From a candidate division FCPU426 bacterium (GTDB lineage: Bacteria > Oederibacteriota > Muellerivitia > Muellerivitales > Muellerivitaceae), in NCBI GenBank assembly GCA_027452205.1, contig DAIDGV010000017.1:62001-126000 (forward strand): a stretch of DNA of 64,000 nucleotides. Reading direction: 5' to 3'. Both the position numbers and the translations under genes were made by a program. The notes under the pieces are model-generated. The model did no database searches, was not told the DNA's origin, and worked only from the letters and a program-made list of their open reading frames with translations. This document shows positions 34,624 through 44,215 of the stretch, one piece after another (the first letter of the stretch is position 1; each line of letters starts with the position of its first letter).

Positions 34624-35684
34624 TGGCTTTCGAAGAAATGCTCACTTCCCACAACGATTGGTTCCTTTGCCCTGGCCCATCCTGCGGGGTAGTGGTCTCG
34701 AGTCGGGTGCGGTTGGCCCGCAATTTAGAGGGCAAAAAATTCCCTCATCACGCCAGTTCAACGGAACAAAAAGAAGTCGTGACAGAAGTCGAAAAGGCTA
34801 TCGGGAGTCTGCCGATGACGAAGCACTTGAAGATGGTCCGATTGAACGAGATATCCTCCCTTGACCGGCAATTCCTGACCGAACATCAGATCATTTCCCT
34901 GGAACACGCGGCAGGATTGGGCGAACGGGCGGTAGCCTTTGAACCTGAATCTGGCCTTAGCCTTTTGGTGAACGAAGAGGACCATTTACGCTTGCAGGTT
35001 TACCGTGCCGGACTGAGTTTGAAAGAGGGTTTTCAATTCTTGAACGAAGTGGACGAAGCCCTGGGGAAGCAATTGACCTATGCCAAGGACCCGCAGTTGG
35101 GTTACCTGACGGCCTGCCCAACCAACTTAGGGACAGCCCTCAGGGCTAGTGTGATGCTGCATCTCCCGGCTTTGGCTTACACCAACCGTCTGGCCCAGGT
35201 TTTTAACGGGGTCAACCAGGTAGGTTTGACGGTGCGGGGTATCCAGGGGGAATCCACCCAGGTGGCCAGCGCTTTCTTCCAGATCTCCAACCAATCGTCG
35301 CTAGGCAAGAAGAGCACCGAGGTCATCGAGCATGTGGACCGGGTAGCCCGCCAGATCGTGGAGCTGGAATTGCAGACCCAAAAGGCGGTCTTTCAGCAAG
35401 AGGGGATCAAGATCCAGGACCGGATCTGCCGCGCCTTGGGTACTTTGAAAAATGCCAAAATGATGAGCATTAAAGAGGCCATGGACGGTTTGTCGGCCTT
35501 GCGGGTAGGCGTTGAGCACAAAATTTTGACCGGTATCGACTTGCCAAAGCTGAACCACCTTCTCATCTTAATTCAACCGGCCCATCTGGCTAAGATCGCT
35601 GCCCGGGAATTGAACCCCGAGCAAGAGGCGATGGAAAGAGCCAGGATCCTGGGACTTTACTTAAAGCCTGCCGAGACTGTTTAA
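34623..35684 (+). CDS. mcsB: Protein arginine kinase
   Basis: This 353-aa enzyme is of the phosphagen-kinase fold and phosphorylates arginines on proteins, marking them for ClpCP. Nucleotide-binding arginine motifs are VVVSSRVRLARNL at the N-terminus, RASVMLHLPAL in the middle, and RGIQGESTQVASAFFQISNQ (residues about 207-226). The McsB-type end LGLYLKPAETV is present. Together with McsA and ClpC it forms the arginine-tagging degradation module; the repressor gene ctsR, present in Firmicutes operons, is missing here. Confidence 0.92.
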   Translation: MAFEEMLTSHNDWFLCPGPSCGVVVSSRVRLARNLEGKKFPHHASSTEQKEVVTEVEKAIGSLPMTKHLKMVRLNEISSLDRQFLTEHQIISLEHAAGLGERAVAFEPESGLSLLVNEEDHLRLQVYRAGLSLKEGFQFLNEVDEALGKQLTYAKDPQLGYLTACPTNLGTALRASVMLHLPALAYTNRLAQVFNGVNQVGLTVRGIQGESTQVASAFFQISNQSSLGKKSTEVIEHVDRVARQIVELELQTQKAVFQQEGIKIQDRICRALGTLKNAKMMSIKEAMDGLSALRVGVEHKILTGIDLPKLNHLLILIQPAHLAKIAARELNPEQEAMERARILGLYLKPAETV

Positions 35685-35697
35685 AGTCCTTAGTTCC

Positions 35698-35726
35698 TTG
35701 ATTTATCCCCTTTATTCGGATGAAAT
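35698..35726 (+). promoter_or_regulatory. Candidate promoter of clpC
   Basis: TTGATT (35698-35703), a 17-base spacer and TGAAAT (35721-35726) lie in the 80-base gap before clpC. A short inverted repeat, GCCG-GAAATT-CGGC (35731-35744), follows at the expected transcript start and could be a hairpin or operator. No CIRCE or CtsR-type operator is visible. Confidence 0.4.
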
Positions 35727-35764
35727 AGGGCCGGAAATTCGGCAATTCCCATAAGGAGAATTCC

Positions 35765-38212
35765 ATGTTCGAACGATTCACTGAAAGAGCTAAAAAAGTC
35801 ATCAACCCGTTGGCCAAAGAAGAAGCCCGCCGCTTGAACCATAACTTCATCGGTACCGAGCACTTGTTGCTCGGCCTTATTCGCGAGGGGGGCGGAGTGG
35901 CCGTGGCCGTGCTCGAATCGTTGGGTGTGGACCTGGAATCGGTCCGGGTCGAGGTCGAGAACCTGACCACCCCTTCTTCGGATACCTTGACCATTGGGGA
36001 TCCCCAATTCACCCCGTCCGCCAAGAAGGTGCTGGAACTGGCTGCTGAAGAATCCCAAAAGCTGGGCCACAACTACATCGGCACCGAACATTTGCTCCTG
36101 GGTTTGATCCAAGAAGGGGAAGGCGTCGCCGCCCGTTCCTTGGACAACTTGGGCGTTTCCTATGAAAAGTCCCGCGACATGGTGATCAACCTGTTGGGGG
36201 GAACTTTCCCCAAATTCTCCAAACAAGCCAAGAAGTCGAAGACCCCGGCCTTGGATGCTTTTGGCCGCGACCTGACCCAAATGGCCCGCGACGGCAAGTT
36301 GGACCCGGTCATTGGCCGTGAGGATGAAATTGAACGTGTTATCCAGATCCTTTCCCGCCGCACGAAGAACAATCCGGTCTTGATCGGCGAACCGGGCGTT
36401 GGGAAAACCGCCATCGCCGAAGGTTTGGCGCAACGTATCAAAGAAGGCAATGTTCCGGAACTGCTCTTGGAAAAACGCATTGTTACCTTGGACTTAGCCG
36501 CTTTGGTGGCCGGCACCAAGTACCGCGGTGAGTTCGAAGAACGTTTGAAAGCCGTCATTAACGAGATCCGTCAATCGGGCAAGGTCATTTTGTTCATTGA
36601 TGAATTGCATACCTTGGTTGGCGCGGGCGCGGCTGAAGGCGCGATCGACGCTTCCAATATGCTCAAGCCGGCTTTGGCCCGGGGCGAATTGCAGTGCATT
36701 GGCGCCACGACCTTGAACGAATACCGAAAATACATCGAGAAGGACGGCGCTTTAGAACGCCGCTTCCAAATGATCATGGTGGAAGAGCCCTCGGTGGAGA
36801 ACACCATCCAGATCATCAAGGGTCTGCGCGACCGTTATGAAGCCCATCACCGGGTTCGTATCACGGATGATGCTATCCAAGCAGCGGCCACTTTGTCGCA
36901 TCGCTATATCTCCGGTCGTTTTTTGCCGGACAAGGCCATCGATCTGATCGATGAGGCGGGAAGCCGTACGCGCCTGCGTATCACCACGATCCCGCAAGAG
37001 ATCCGCAACCTCGAAAAGGAAGTGGAGAAGGTGAAGCAGGAGAAGGAAGAGGCCATCAAGACCCAGGAGTTCGAACGGGCGGCCGACCTTCGCGACAAGA
37101 TGAAAAAAATGAAGCAGAAGTTGATGGAGGAAAAGGAAAAGTGGGAAGCTTCCAAGTCCAAGGAAGAAGCAGTCGTGAGTTGGGAAGATATTGCCCACGT
37201 GGCCTCTAAGTGGACAGGCATCCCGATGATCAAACTGGGTGAGAAGGAAAGCGAAAAGCTTTTGCGCATGGAAGAGGAACTGCACAAGCGCATCGTGGGT
37301 CAGGATGAGGCTATTGTCTCGGTCTCGAAAGCTATTCGTCGCAGCCGCGCCGGGATCGGAAATCCCCGCAAGCCCATCGGCAGTTTCATGTTCATGGGTC
37401 CCACGGGTGTCGGCAAAACCGAGTTGGCCCGGGCCTTGAGCGAGTTCTTGTTCGACGACGATGACGCGCTGATCCGTTTCGACATGAGCGAATACATGGA
37501 AAAATTCAACGTCTCCCGTTTGGCCGGGGCCCCTCCGGGCTATGTGGGCCATGACGAGGGCGGACAGTTGACCGAGAAAGTGCGCCGCAAACCTTATAGC
37601 GTGGTGCTGTTTGATGAGATCGAAAAGGCCCATCCGGAGATCTTCAACGTGATGTTGCAGATCCTCGAGGATGGCCGCTTGACCGACAGCATGGGCCGCA
37701 CGGTCGATTTCCGAAATACGGTCATCATCATGACCAGCAACTTGGGCGCCCGTGAGATTGGCGTAGAGAAGAGCCTGGGGTTCACCCCGGAGGGTGTGGA
37801 TTCTTCCTATACCAATATGAAAACCAAGATCCAAGCGGAGCTCAAAAAGGCTTTCAACCCCGAGTTCATCAACCGGGTCGACGACGTCATCATCTTCGAG
37901 CCCTTGGAAAAGGCCCAGATCGAGAAGATCGTCGATATCCAATTGGCGGACGTTCAAAAGCGGTTGGCGGAAAAGCATATCACCATCACCTTGGATCAAT
38001 CGGCCCGGGAATTCCTGGTCGAAAAGGGTTACGACAAGGTCTACGGCGCGCGTTCCATGAAGCGGACCATCCAACGCTATGTGGAAGATTCGCTCGCCGA
38101 GGAGTTGCTTCGCGGCACCATCTCGGAAGGCCAGACGGTCCTTCTGAGGTCGGGCGGCGACAAGCTAGTCTTCGAAAAGGCCGAAAGCTCCGCCGCGCCG
38201 GCCACTGTTTGA
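35765..38212 (+). CDS. clpC: ATP-dependent Clp protease ATP-binding subunit ClpC
   Basis: This Hsp100 unfoldase (815 aa) feeds proteins to ClpP. It has two N-terminal repeats ([17 protein letters not shown] and [17 protein letters not shown]), AAA1 with GEPGVGKTA and [14 protein letters not shown], a middle domain with a UVR-like helical hairpin ([12 protein letters not shown], about residues 437-448), and AAA2 with [14 protein letters not shown]. The middle domain identifies ClpC rather than ClpA/ClpB and is where adaptor/kinase proteins dock. A strong AAGGAG precedes the ATG. It is downstream of mcsA-mcsB. Confidence 0.97.
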   Translation: MFERFTERAKKVINPLAKEEARRLNHNFIGTEHLLLGLIREGGGVAVAVLESLGVDLESVRVEVENLTTPSSDTLTIGDPQFTPSAKKVLELAAEESQKLGHNYIGTEHLLLGLIQEGEGVAARSLDNLGVSYEKSRDMVINLLGGTFPKFSKQAKKSKTPALDAFGRDLTQMARDGKLDPVIGREDEIERVIQILSRRTKNNPVLIGEPGVGKTAIAEGLAQRIKEGNVPELLLEKRIVTLDLAALVAGTKYRGEFEERLKAVINEIRQSGKVILFIDELHTLVGAGAAEGAIDASNMLKPALARGELQCIGATTLNEYRKYIEKDGALERRFQMIMVEEPSVENTIQIIKGLRDRYEAHHRVRITDDAIQAAATLSHRYISGRFLPDKAIDLIDEAGSRTRLRITTIPQEIRNLEKEVEKVKQEKEEAIKTQEFERAADLRDKMKKMKQKLMEEKEKWEASKSKEEAVVSWEDIAHVASKWTGIPMIKLGEKESEKLLRMEEELHKRIVGQDEAIVSVSKAIRRSRAGIGNPRKPIGSFMFMGPTGVGKTELARALSEFLFDDDDALIRFDMSEYMEKFNVSRLAGAPPGYVGHDEGGQLTEKVRRKPYSVVLFDEIEKAHPEIFNVMLQILEDGRLTDSMGRTVDFRNTVIIMTSNLGAREIGVEKSLGFTPEGVDSSYTNMKTKIQAELKKAFNPEFINRVDDVIIFEPLEKAQIEKIVDIQLADVQKRLAEKHITITLDQSAREFLVEKGYDKVYGARSMKRTIQRYVEDSLAEELLRGTISEGQTVLLRSGGDKLVFEKAESSAAPATV

Positions 38213-38237
38213 TCCCGCCGCTTCCAGGTTTTGACCG

Positions 38238-41200
38238 ATGAAACAGCGGGTGGAGAATAAACGTTTTCGTTGGCTTTGGGGCGCCCTGGGACTTTTGGGT
38301 CTCGTGGGCGCCTATTTCATTTTCCAAGACAAAGTCGTGGACGTGAAGTTGCGTCCATTTGTCGAGGAAGAGCTGGCCAAGGCGACCCATTCTCCTGTTA
38401 AGATCAGGACCATCCGCGCCAGTTTGACCGGCCATGTCGTCCTATATGGGGTCGATCTGACCATTCCCGGACAACCTTGGAAAAGCCATCTGCTGGTGGA
38501 CCGTCTTTCGGTCCAACTGGACCTCTTGGGTTTGGTGTTCGCCCATAAGCCGATCGAGAACTGTTTCGAACAGGTCAGTTTCGAAAAACCCCAAGTGACG
38601 CTAATCCACGTCGAAGAAACGGCGACCCCTCCAGTTACGGCACTTAAGGCCCAATTGACTCCCATTGAAGCACAGATGCCTTTGCCGATCATTCCGGCGG
38701 GTAAGCTGTCGGTCATGAACGGCAGTTTCGCCATCCAGGCCGAGAAAAATCCACGGACTATCTTGCGGGCCATTAATTTCGACGCTTCCACCAAAGACGG
38801 AATGGTTTGGGGTGTTTCTTTGGACGCATCCTCGCCCCAAACGGGCAGTCAAGGAAGTCTTTCCTTTAATGGCAGTTTCAATGAACGCAATGTCAAAGTG
38901 CTGGGCAAGATCAGCTTGGTTCAGTGGCCTTTGGTCTCGGGTAGTTCAACCCTGAGGGACCTGTCGGGATGGGAATTACTGGATGGGACCGTGGACCTGG
39001 AAAGCCCATTGGTGTTCCAGCCGGGGCGTATTTGGTTCGACGCGGCCACTACTTTGTCGAATGCTTCCATTAAATCGCCGGATCCGTTGGGTGTTGTTTT
39101 TTCCAAGATAAACGGACGCGCTTTCATCCGGCCGACGGACTTGAATATCCCCGGCATGGTTACCTTCCAAGTGGGAGAAACACCCTGGAAAGCCTCGGGC
39201 CTGATCCCGTTCGATGGCCGTCCGATGGCGGTGCAGACCAGCACGGACCAGTTGTTCCTAGCCAGCGTTTTCAATAGTTTGCTCAAGATGCCCGACCTGA
39301 AGGTGGATGGAACGGGAACCGCTTCTTTCGCGGCCACGGGGCCCCTTTCGGACCCTTCTTTAGAGGGCACGGCCCAGATCGGGTCTTCTCACATCGGCAA
39401 TTTGAAGATCGATTCCTTCTCGGTCAAGGCGGGCTATGGGAAGGGTATCTTCAACCTCTTCGACGTGGCCGGAAAACTTTACAACGGCACCTTTCAATCC
39501 AACGGGTTCATTTCCCTGAAAGGTTCCGCGGACGCACCGATCACCTTGAACGCGGTCCTGACCGATCTGGACGCCAAGACGATGGCCTCTTCTTTCGGCA
39601 TCTCGGGCATGGACGGCCAGGGACACATGGCGATCCATTTAGGGGGCACGGTGGGGGAGCCGGTGCTTTCAGCGGATGGCCAAGTGGACCTGACCCGTAC
39701 CTTGCGGGATACCTTGATGCACTACTCCGTAAAGACCAATATCCAAATGAAGGACCAAAAACTAAAATTCTATGGTCTTTTCAATGACAATACCCGACTG
39801 GACGGCGAAGTGCTGGAAAAGGGCGACAATTGGGTCATTGATCGTCTGTCCTTGAAGACGGGTAAAAAGATCACCAAACTCACAGGTCGGGGGAACTGGC
39901 CTAAAAAGAACGACACGCCAATTGATTTGGACATCACTGGTAACAATGTGGTACTGGAGGACATTCCCCTTCTTAAGGACCAATTCAAGGATATCCACGG
40001 CCAGATCTCGGTAGACCTGCATTTGACGGGCACCCGCGACGAGCCCCAAGCGGCTTTGTTGATCGACTCGGACGAGATCACGCTGGGTTCCCTAGAGCCA
40101 GAGCCAATGTCCGTGTCCCTGGGTTGGAAGCCCGGGATCCTTTCTTTCAACAAGCTAGAAGTGGGGGACATCCTGCAGGTGACCGGTCAATTAGGGTTGG
40201 ATGCCGATTCGCCGCTGGATATGAAGATCAAGGCCAAGGGTGTGCCCATTCAAGTGCTTTCGGAGATCAGCGGCTGGGATAATCCGCCGGAACCTTTTGA
40301 GGGATGGATCACCGGTGACTTGCACGTGGCGGGCGTGCGTCAAAACCCTATCGTCGAAGGTAATGGAACGATCGATTCCCTGAAGGTTGCCGATTGGACT
40401 GCGGATCAAGTGGATGGTCTTTTGAGCCTTGAAAAGGGTCGGCTACAGATCAAAAAATTCAAATTGACCCAGGGCACCCATTACTTGTCCTTGACGGGGT
40501 CCTGGGACACCCAGTCGAAGCCCGGGGTGATGGCGCTCAAGATATCCGCGGATCATTTTCAATTAGCAGGAAAACCCCTCTTGACCGGTGATTTTGCGTG
40601 GAACGCCGAAACGGGTGAAGAGTTCTGGAAGGACTGGAAGGGCACCTTTACCTCGGCGGAATTTTCCTTGGGAGATGGGAAGAACACTGAGTTCCATTTC
40701 AACGATTTTTCGATCAACGCGTCTTTTAGCAAGATGGTCTTGGTAGGAAAAGTGGGATTGGGCAAAAGTGTTTATGGTTCGGCAACCTTGGACTTGTCCG
40801 GTGAAAAGGCGCAAGTCGCGGCAGATCTTCGCGTGGGTCCGATCCTTCTGTCTGACGCGCCGACTTTGACACAGTTCCTGCCTTCCAATCTGCATCTAAA
40901 AGGTCTGATATCCGGGGAGCTGAAACTGAAAAAGGGAACCTTTGACGAGCTGCCCTTGAGTGGTACTTTTACCGTGACAGATGGATCTGTTCAAAAATAC
41001 GACTTTGACCGGGTGGAACTTTCTTTTAACGGGAACAAGAAAAAAATCTCGCCCAAGTTCGTTTTAACGAGGGATAAAGCTAAATACACGTTGGCGGGCA
41101 CTTTGACCGGGGCAAAGACCTTTTGGTCGCCTGAGAGCAAGGTCGATATCAATGGACCGGTGGAGAATGAAAAGTTGGTCAATTTGTTCTCTCTTTTTGG

Positions 41201-44036
41201 GATCAAAGCGGAGAAAAACACCGTTTCGGGAACGGTCAAAGGGAACTTGGGACTAACGGGTACTTTGTCCGATTTGACGGTCGCTTTTTTGATCGTCGGA
41301 CAAAATCTGCAAATGGACGACAACGTCATTCCCTCAGCCTCGCTTAATTTCACTGAAACGGGCGGCAAGATCATCTTGGGCAAAAACCAGATCGACATGG
41401 AGAATGGCGGCGAGATCGATGTCAATCAAGGGACCGTTCAGTTAGATGAAAAGGATCCTAGTTTGGTCTTGATGGACGTTTCGGGTTCGGCCAAGAACTT
41501 GCAAGTGTCCGCTTTCAAGTTGACTGGGGACGCCCGATTGGTTGGTAAACTGGCCTTGGAAGAAAAAACATCCCGGCCGACCTTCAACGGTACGCTTTCA
41601 GTTAGCCAGAATGTGTCGGATAAAAAGGCCGTCAAGAAAAAACCTTTCGCCCTTTCGATCACTTTGAACAAGAACATCCTGACCCTCAATCCTTTTGATA
41701 ATTCAGACCCGCAATTGGTCGGATCCTTGGACCTGTCCCAGGAAAAGAAGGTTGTTTTCAATAATGTCCGGTTGGTGAATTCCACGAAGACCTTTTCGGT
41801 GGATGGAACCCTGGACCTGAACGGTCAAAGCAAACTGGTATCAGACGCCAAGGATGTGCCCATTGAAGAGATCGGGCGTTTGATCATGCCGGGTTTTCCA
41901 TTGAGTGGGACTGCCGGGTATCATTTGGTCTTTGAAGGAAGTCTTGAGGACCCCATCCTGACGGTTTCTTTTTCCGTTCAGAATGGTAATGCCCGGGACA
42001 TGCATTTTGACCTTTTGAACGGTGAGTTGAAGGCCCACGACAATGTGCTTTATTTGGGGACGCCTGATACCCCGATCGAACTGAGCAAAGCCAATGGGTT
42101 CGATTTTACTTTGGATGGCAAGATCCCTCTGGCTTTGACCAAGGAGAGTTGGGCCCAGGTGCGCAATAACGAAATGGATATCAACGCGAAGATGGTCAAA
42201 GGGGATTTTGGGATCATGCTCCTGGCTGGGTTTGCGAAGAAGGCCTCTGGGAAAATGGACTTGGACGCCCATATAACGGGGACTCTGGATAACCCCATTC
42301 TCAACATGGACCTGGACCTGGCCAAGTGCCAATTCGTGCCGCCAATGATCTGCCAATCGGTCAATGACCTGAACGGGCATATCAAGGTCAGGGACAACAA
42401 ATTGGCGATCTATGGCCTGAACGCACAGATCGGCAAGGGCCGAATATTCCTTACTTCGCCCCCGATCGAAGTGTCGAAGATGACGCTGGTCGATTTCATT
42501 CCGCAATATTTGGACTTGAACCTACAAAGCGTGGGGGATCATGGGGTTTGGATCAGCGTGCCGACTATCATGAAAAAAGGCGAGTGGGGGGAGGTTTTCT
42601 TCTATGGGGCTACTCCGGACGAACCGTTACGTATACAGGGTGATATTTCTGAACCACACGTCATTGGAACGGCCAAGATGGAAAGTGGTCATTACACCTT
42701 TCCGCCGGAAGAAGAGAAGGATGAGAACGGAAAGAGCATCTCTTTTCCGGCTTTGGGCCGGGTCTATTTCGAACTTTATCTGTTGGCGGGAAACAATTGC
42801 TGGTATTCCAATGAAAGTTATACTCAGTATCTCGACGTGAAGGTCAATCCGGGAGACCGGATCAAGTTGACTGGTAAAGACCAGGATCGGACGGAAGATC
42901 ACCCGGGCATTTACTCGTCCGGGCAGGCGGGTACCAAAGAAGGCTATTTGCGCTATTTGGGCCACGAATTCAAGGTGGACGAAGCCAGTCTCTATATCCC
43001 CCACGGACGCTTGCCGGTCATGTGGGGGAAAGCGACGGATACCTTAGAGAACGTGGAAATCGTCACGGCGGGCGGTGTGCGAACAACGAACATGGATATT
43101 TGGATCAATTTTAAAGGCAGTTTCGGGAACATCGATTTCACCCTGGATTCGAGTCCTCATTTCACGACGAATGACCCCGATCTGCAACAAAAACTGCTCT
43201 TGTCCTACATCATGTTCGGTAGGGATATGACCGGATACACCAGCCAGCAATTGCAAGCTGTCTATCAACAAAATACCGGTAATGTGGTGAACCAAGCGGT
43301 CTTGGAAACCATTGATCGTGTCGCGTCCAGTAAGTTGACGACCCTGATCCGGGGTCCGGTCCAAAGCGCGTTGAATGTGGATGTGAATATCAAGAGCAGC
43401 CTGATCTCGGGTGGAGGCGCCAATGGTCAGGCAACACCCGGGGCAAATTCCGTCATTGCTGAACCTTCCGGAAATACGGTCGCGGGCGTTTCAGTGCCAC
43501 TGGCCCAAGTCGAGATCAACAAGCCGCTAGATTCTCGACTGACGGTCAAATCGGTGGTGGGGGTAGGTAAGAACCTTTCGACGGATGCGGCCCAAGGCCA
43601 GTTCGAGGTGGGAATGGAATATGGCATCACCAAGAACCTGAAGCTGAATGTCATGACCGGGGGAAATGACTATGGTCAGGACGAGACCAAGTTGGGTTTG
43701 AGCTATAGCGCTCAATTACCCGATGTGATGAGCGCCCGGCCTGACGACAAACAGGTCCCCAAATTCTTGCGGTATGACATCTTAGATATCGGCATGGGGA
43801 AGTACCAACTCAATTGGCAAACCGATCTAGTGACCAAGGGAGAGATCCGGGTCTATGATGCGGATAAGAATGTTGTCCAAGATATCGTCGAGAAAGGCCA
43901 GCATGCTTATGATCACGAAGCTATTGTAGATAAGTTGAACCCGGAAGGGGCCTACCAGGTTCAGATCACTGCCAAATACCTTAATGGCAACGAGGCGGTC
44001 AGCATCAAGGGGATCGAACCCCAAGTCCAGCCCTGA
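38238..44036 (+). CDS. tamB: TamB-like (DUF490) envelope assembly/lipid transport protein with extra C-terminal domain
   Basis: This very large protein (1932 aa; E. coli TamB is about 1260) has one N-terminal membrane anchor (WGALGLLGLVGAYFIF). It then has a long beta-repetitive region with recurrent GTG/GxL-xDPxLxG units, as in the AsmA/TamB lipid-groove family. The conserved DUF490 end (WINFKGSFGNIDFTLDS, LLLSYIMFGRDMTGYT) lies at about residues 1615-1665. Beyond the usual end it adds about 100 residues (from about 1830) resembling a fibronectin-like domain, with KGEIRVYDADKNVV. It directly precedes bamA. Confidence 0.88.
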   Translation: MKQRVENKRFRWLWGALGLLGLVGAYFIFQDKVVDVKLRPFVEEELAKATHSPVKIRTIRASLTGHVVLYGVDLTIPGQPWKSHLLVDRLSVQLDLLGLVFAHKPIENCFEQVSFEKPQVTLIHVEETATPPVTALKAQLTPIEAQMPLPIIPAGKLSVMNGSFAIQAEKNPRTILRAINFDASTKDGMVWGVSLDASSPQTGSQGSLSFNGSFNERNVKVLGKISLVQWPLVSGSSTLRDLSGWELLDGTVDLESPLVFQPGRIWFDAATTLSNASIKSPDPLGVVFSKINGRAFIRPTDLNIPGMVTFQVGETPWKASGLIPFDGRPMAVQTSTDQLFLASVFNSLLKMPDLKVDGTGTASFAATGPLSDPSLEGTAQIGSSHIGNLKIDSFSVKAGYGKGIFNLFDVAGKLYNGTFQSNGFISLKGSADAPITLNAVLTDLDAKTMASSFGISGMDGQGHMAIHLGGTVGEPVLSADGQVDLTRTLRDTLMHYSVKTNIQMKDQKLKFYGLFNDNTRLDGEVLEKGDNWVIDRLSLKTGKKITKLTGRGNWPKKNDTPIDLDITGNNVVLEDIPLLKDQFKDIHGQISVDLHLTGTRDEPQAALLIDSDEITLGSLEPEPMSVSLGWKPGILSFNKLEVGDILQVTGQLGLDADSPLDMKIKAKGVPIQVLSEISGWDNPPEPFEGWITGDLHVAGVRQNPIVEGNGTIDSLKVADWTADQVDGLLSLEKGRLQIKKFKLTQGTHYLSLTGSWDTQSKPGVMALKISADHFQLAGKPLLTGDFAWNAETGEEFWKDWKGTFTSAEFSLGDGKNTEFHFNDFSINASFSKMVLVGKVGLGKSVYGSATLDLSGEKAQVAADLRVGPILLSDAPTLTQFLPSNLHLKGLISGELKLKKGTFDELPLSGTFTVTDGSVQKYDFDRVELSFNGNKKKISPKFVLTRDKAKYTLAGTLTGAKTFWSPESKVDINGPVENEKLVNLFSLFGIKAEKNTVSGTVKGNLGLTGTLSDLTVAFLIVGQNLQMDDNVIPSASLNFTETGGKIILGKNQIDMENGGEIDVNQGTVQLDEKDPSLVLMDVSGSAKNLQVSAFKLTGDARLVGKLALEEKTSRPTFNGTLSVSQNVSDKKAVKKKPFALSITLNKNILTLNPFDNSDPQLVGSLDLSQEKKVVFNNVRLVNSTKTFSVDGTLDLNGQSKLVSDAKDVPIEEIGRLIMPGFPLSGTAGYHLVFEGSLEDPILTVSFSVQNGNARDMHFDLLNGELKAHDNVLYLGTPDTPIELSKANGFDFTLDGKIPLALTKESWAQVRNNEMDINAKMVKGDFGIMLLAGFAKKASGKMDLDAHITGTLDNPILNMDLDLAKCQFVPPMICQSVNDLNGHIKVRDNKLAIYGLNAQIGKGRIFLTSPPIEVSKMTLVDFIPQYLDLNLQSVGDHGVWISVPTIMKKGEWGEVFFYGATPDEPLRIQGDISEPHVIGTAKMESGHYTFPPEEEKDENGKSISFPALGRVYFELYLLAGNNCWYSNESYTQYLDVKVNPGDRIKLTGKDQDRTEDHPGIYSSGQAGTKEGYLRYLGHEFKVDEASLYIPHGRLPVMWGKATDTLENVEIVTAGGVRTTNMDIWINFKGSFGNIDFTLDSSPHFTTNDPDLQQKLLLSYIMFGRDMTGYTSQQLQAVYQQNTGNVVNQAVLETIDRVASSKLTTLIRGPVQSALNVDVNIKSSLISGGGANGQATPGANSVIAEPSGNTVAGVSVPLAQVEINKPLDSRLTVKSVVGVGKNLSTDAAQGQFEVGMEYGITKNLKLNVMTGGNDYGQDETKLGLSYSAQLPDVMSARPDDKQVPKFLRYDILDIGMGKYQLNWQTDLVTKGEIRVYDADKNVVQDIVEKGQHAYDHEAIVDKLNPEGAYQVQITAKYLNGNEAVSIKGIEPQVQP

Positions 44037-44105
44037 CACTGGAACTCGCCAACGCGGACATTTCCCAACCGAATTGGGCTGCTGGAACGTCTTAATCTCA
44101 GGGAA

Positions 44106-44149
44106 TGAGCCGTAATTCATTGATGATTTTTGACGGCTCATGCTAGAAT
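44106..44149 (+). promoter_or_regulatory. bamA promoter overlapped by an inverted repeat
   Basis: TTGATG (44120-44125), an 18-base spacer and TAGAAT (44144-44149) form a plausible promoter in the tamB-bamA gap. A perfect eight-base inverted repeat, TGAGCCGT (44106-44113) and ACGGCTCA (44133-44140), brackets the -35 box and ends next to the -10. This is where a dimeric repressor or activator would bind. Confidence 0.45.
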
Positions 44150-44215
44150 GCGCGGCATTTGACCGCAGTTTTGCTTGGTTTTTTTACAGGGTTAGATCAT
44201 TTGAGAGGACGCCTT

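Noticed and set aside
35685-35764. CIRCE or CtsR operator before clpC
   Set aside because: Neither the TTAGCACTC-type inverted repeat nor the heptad direct repeat of CtsR is present; only a short GCCG/CGGC repeat is seen.
36752-38074. A 440-codon minus-strand frame opposite clpC
   Set aside because: It mirrors the codon bias of clpC; its His/Asp/Leu-rich translation matches nothing, and ClpC is unambiguous.
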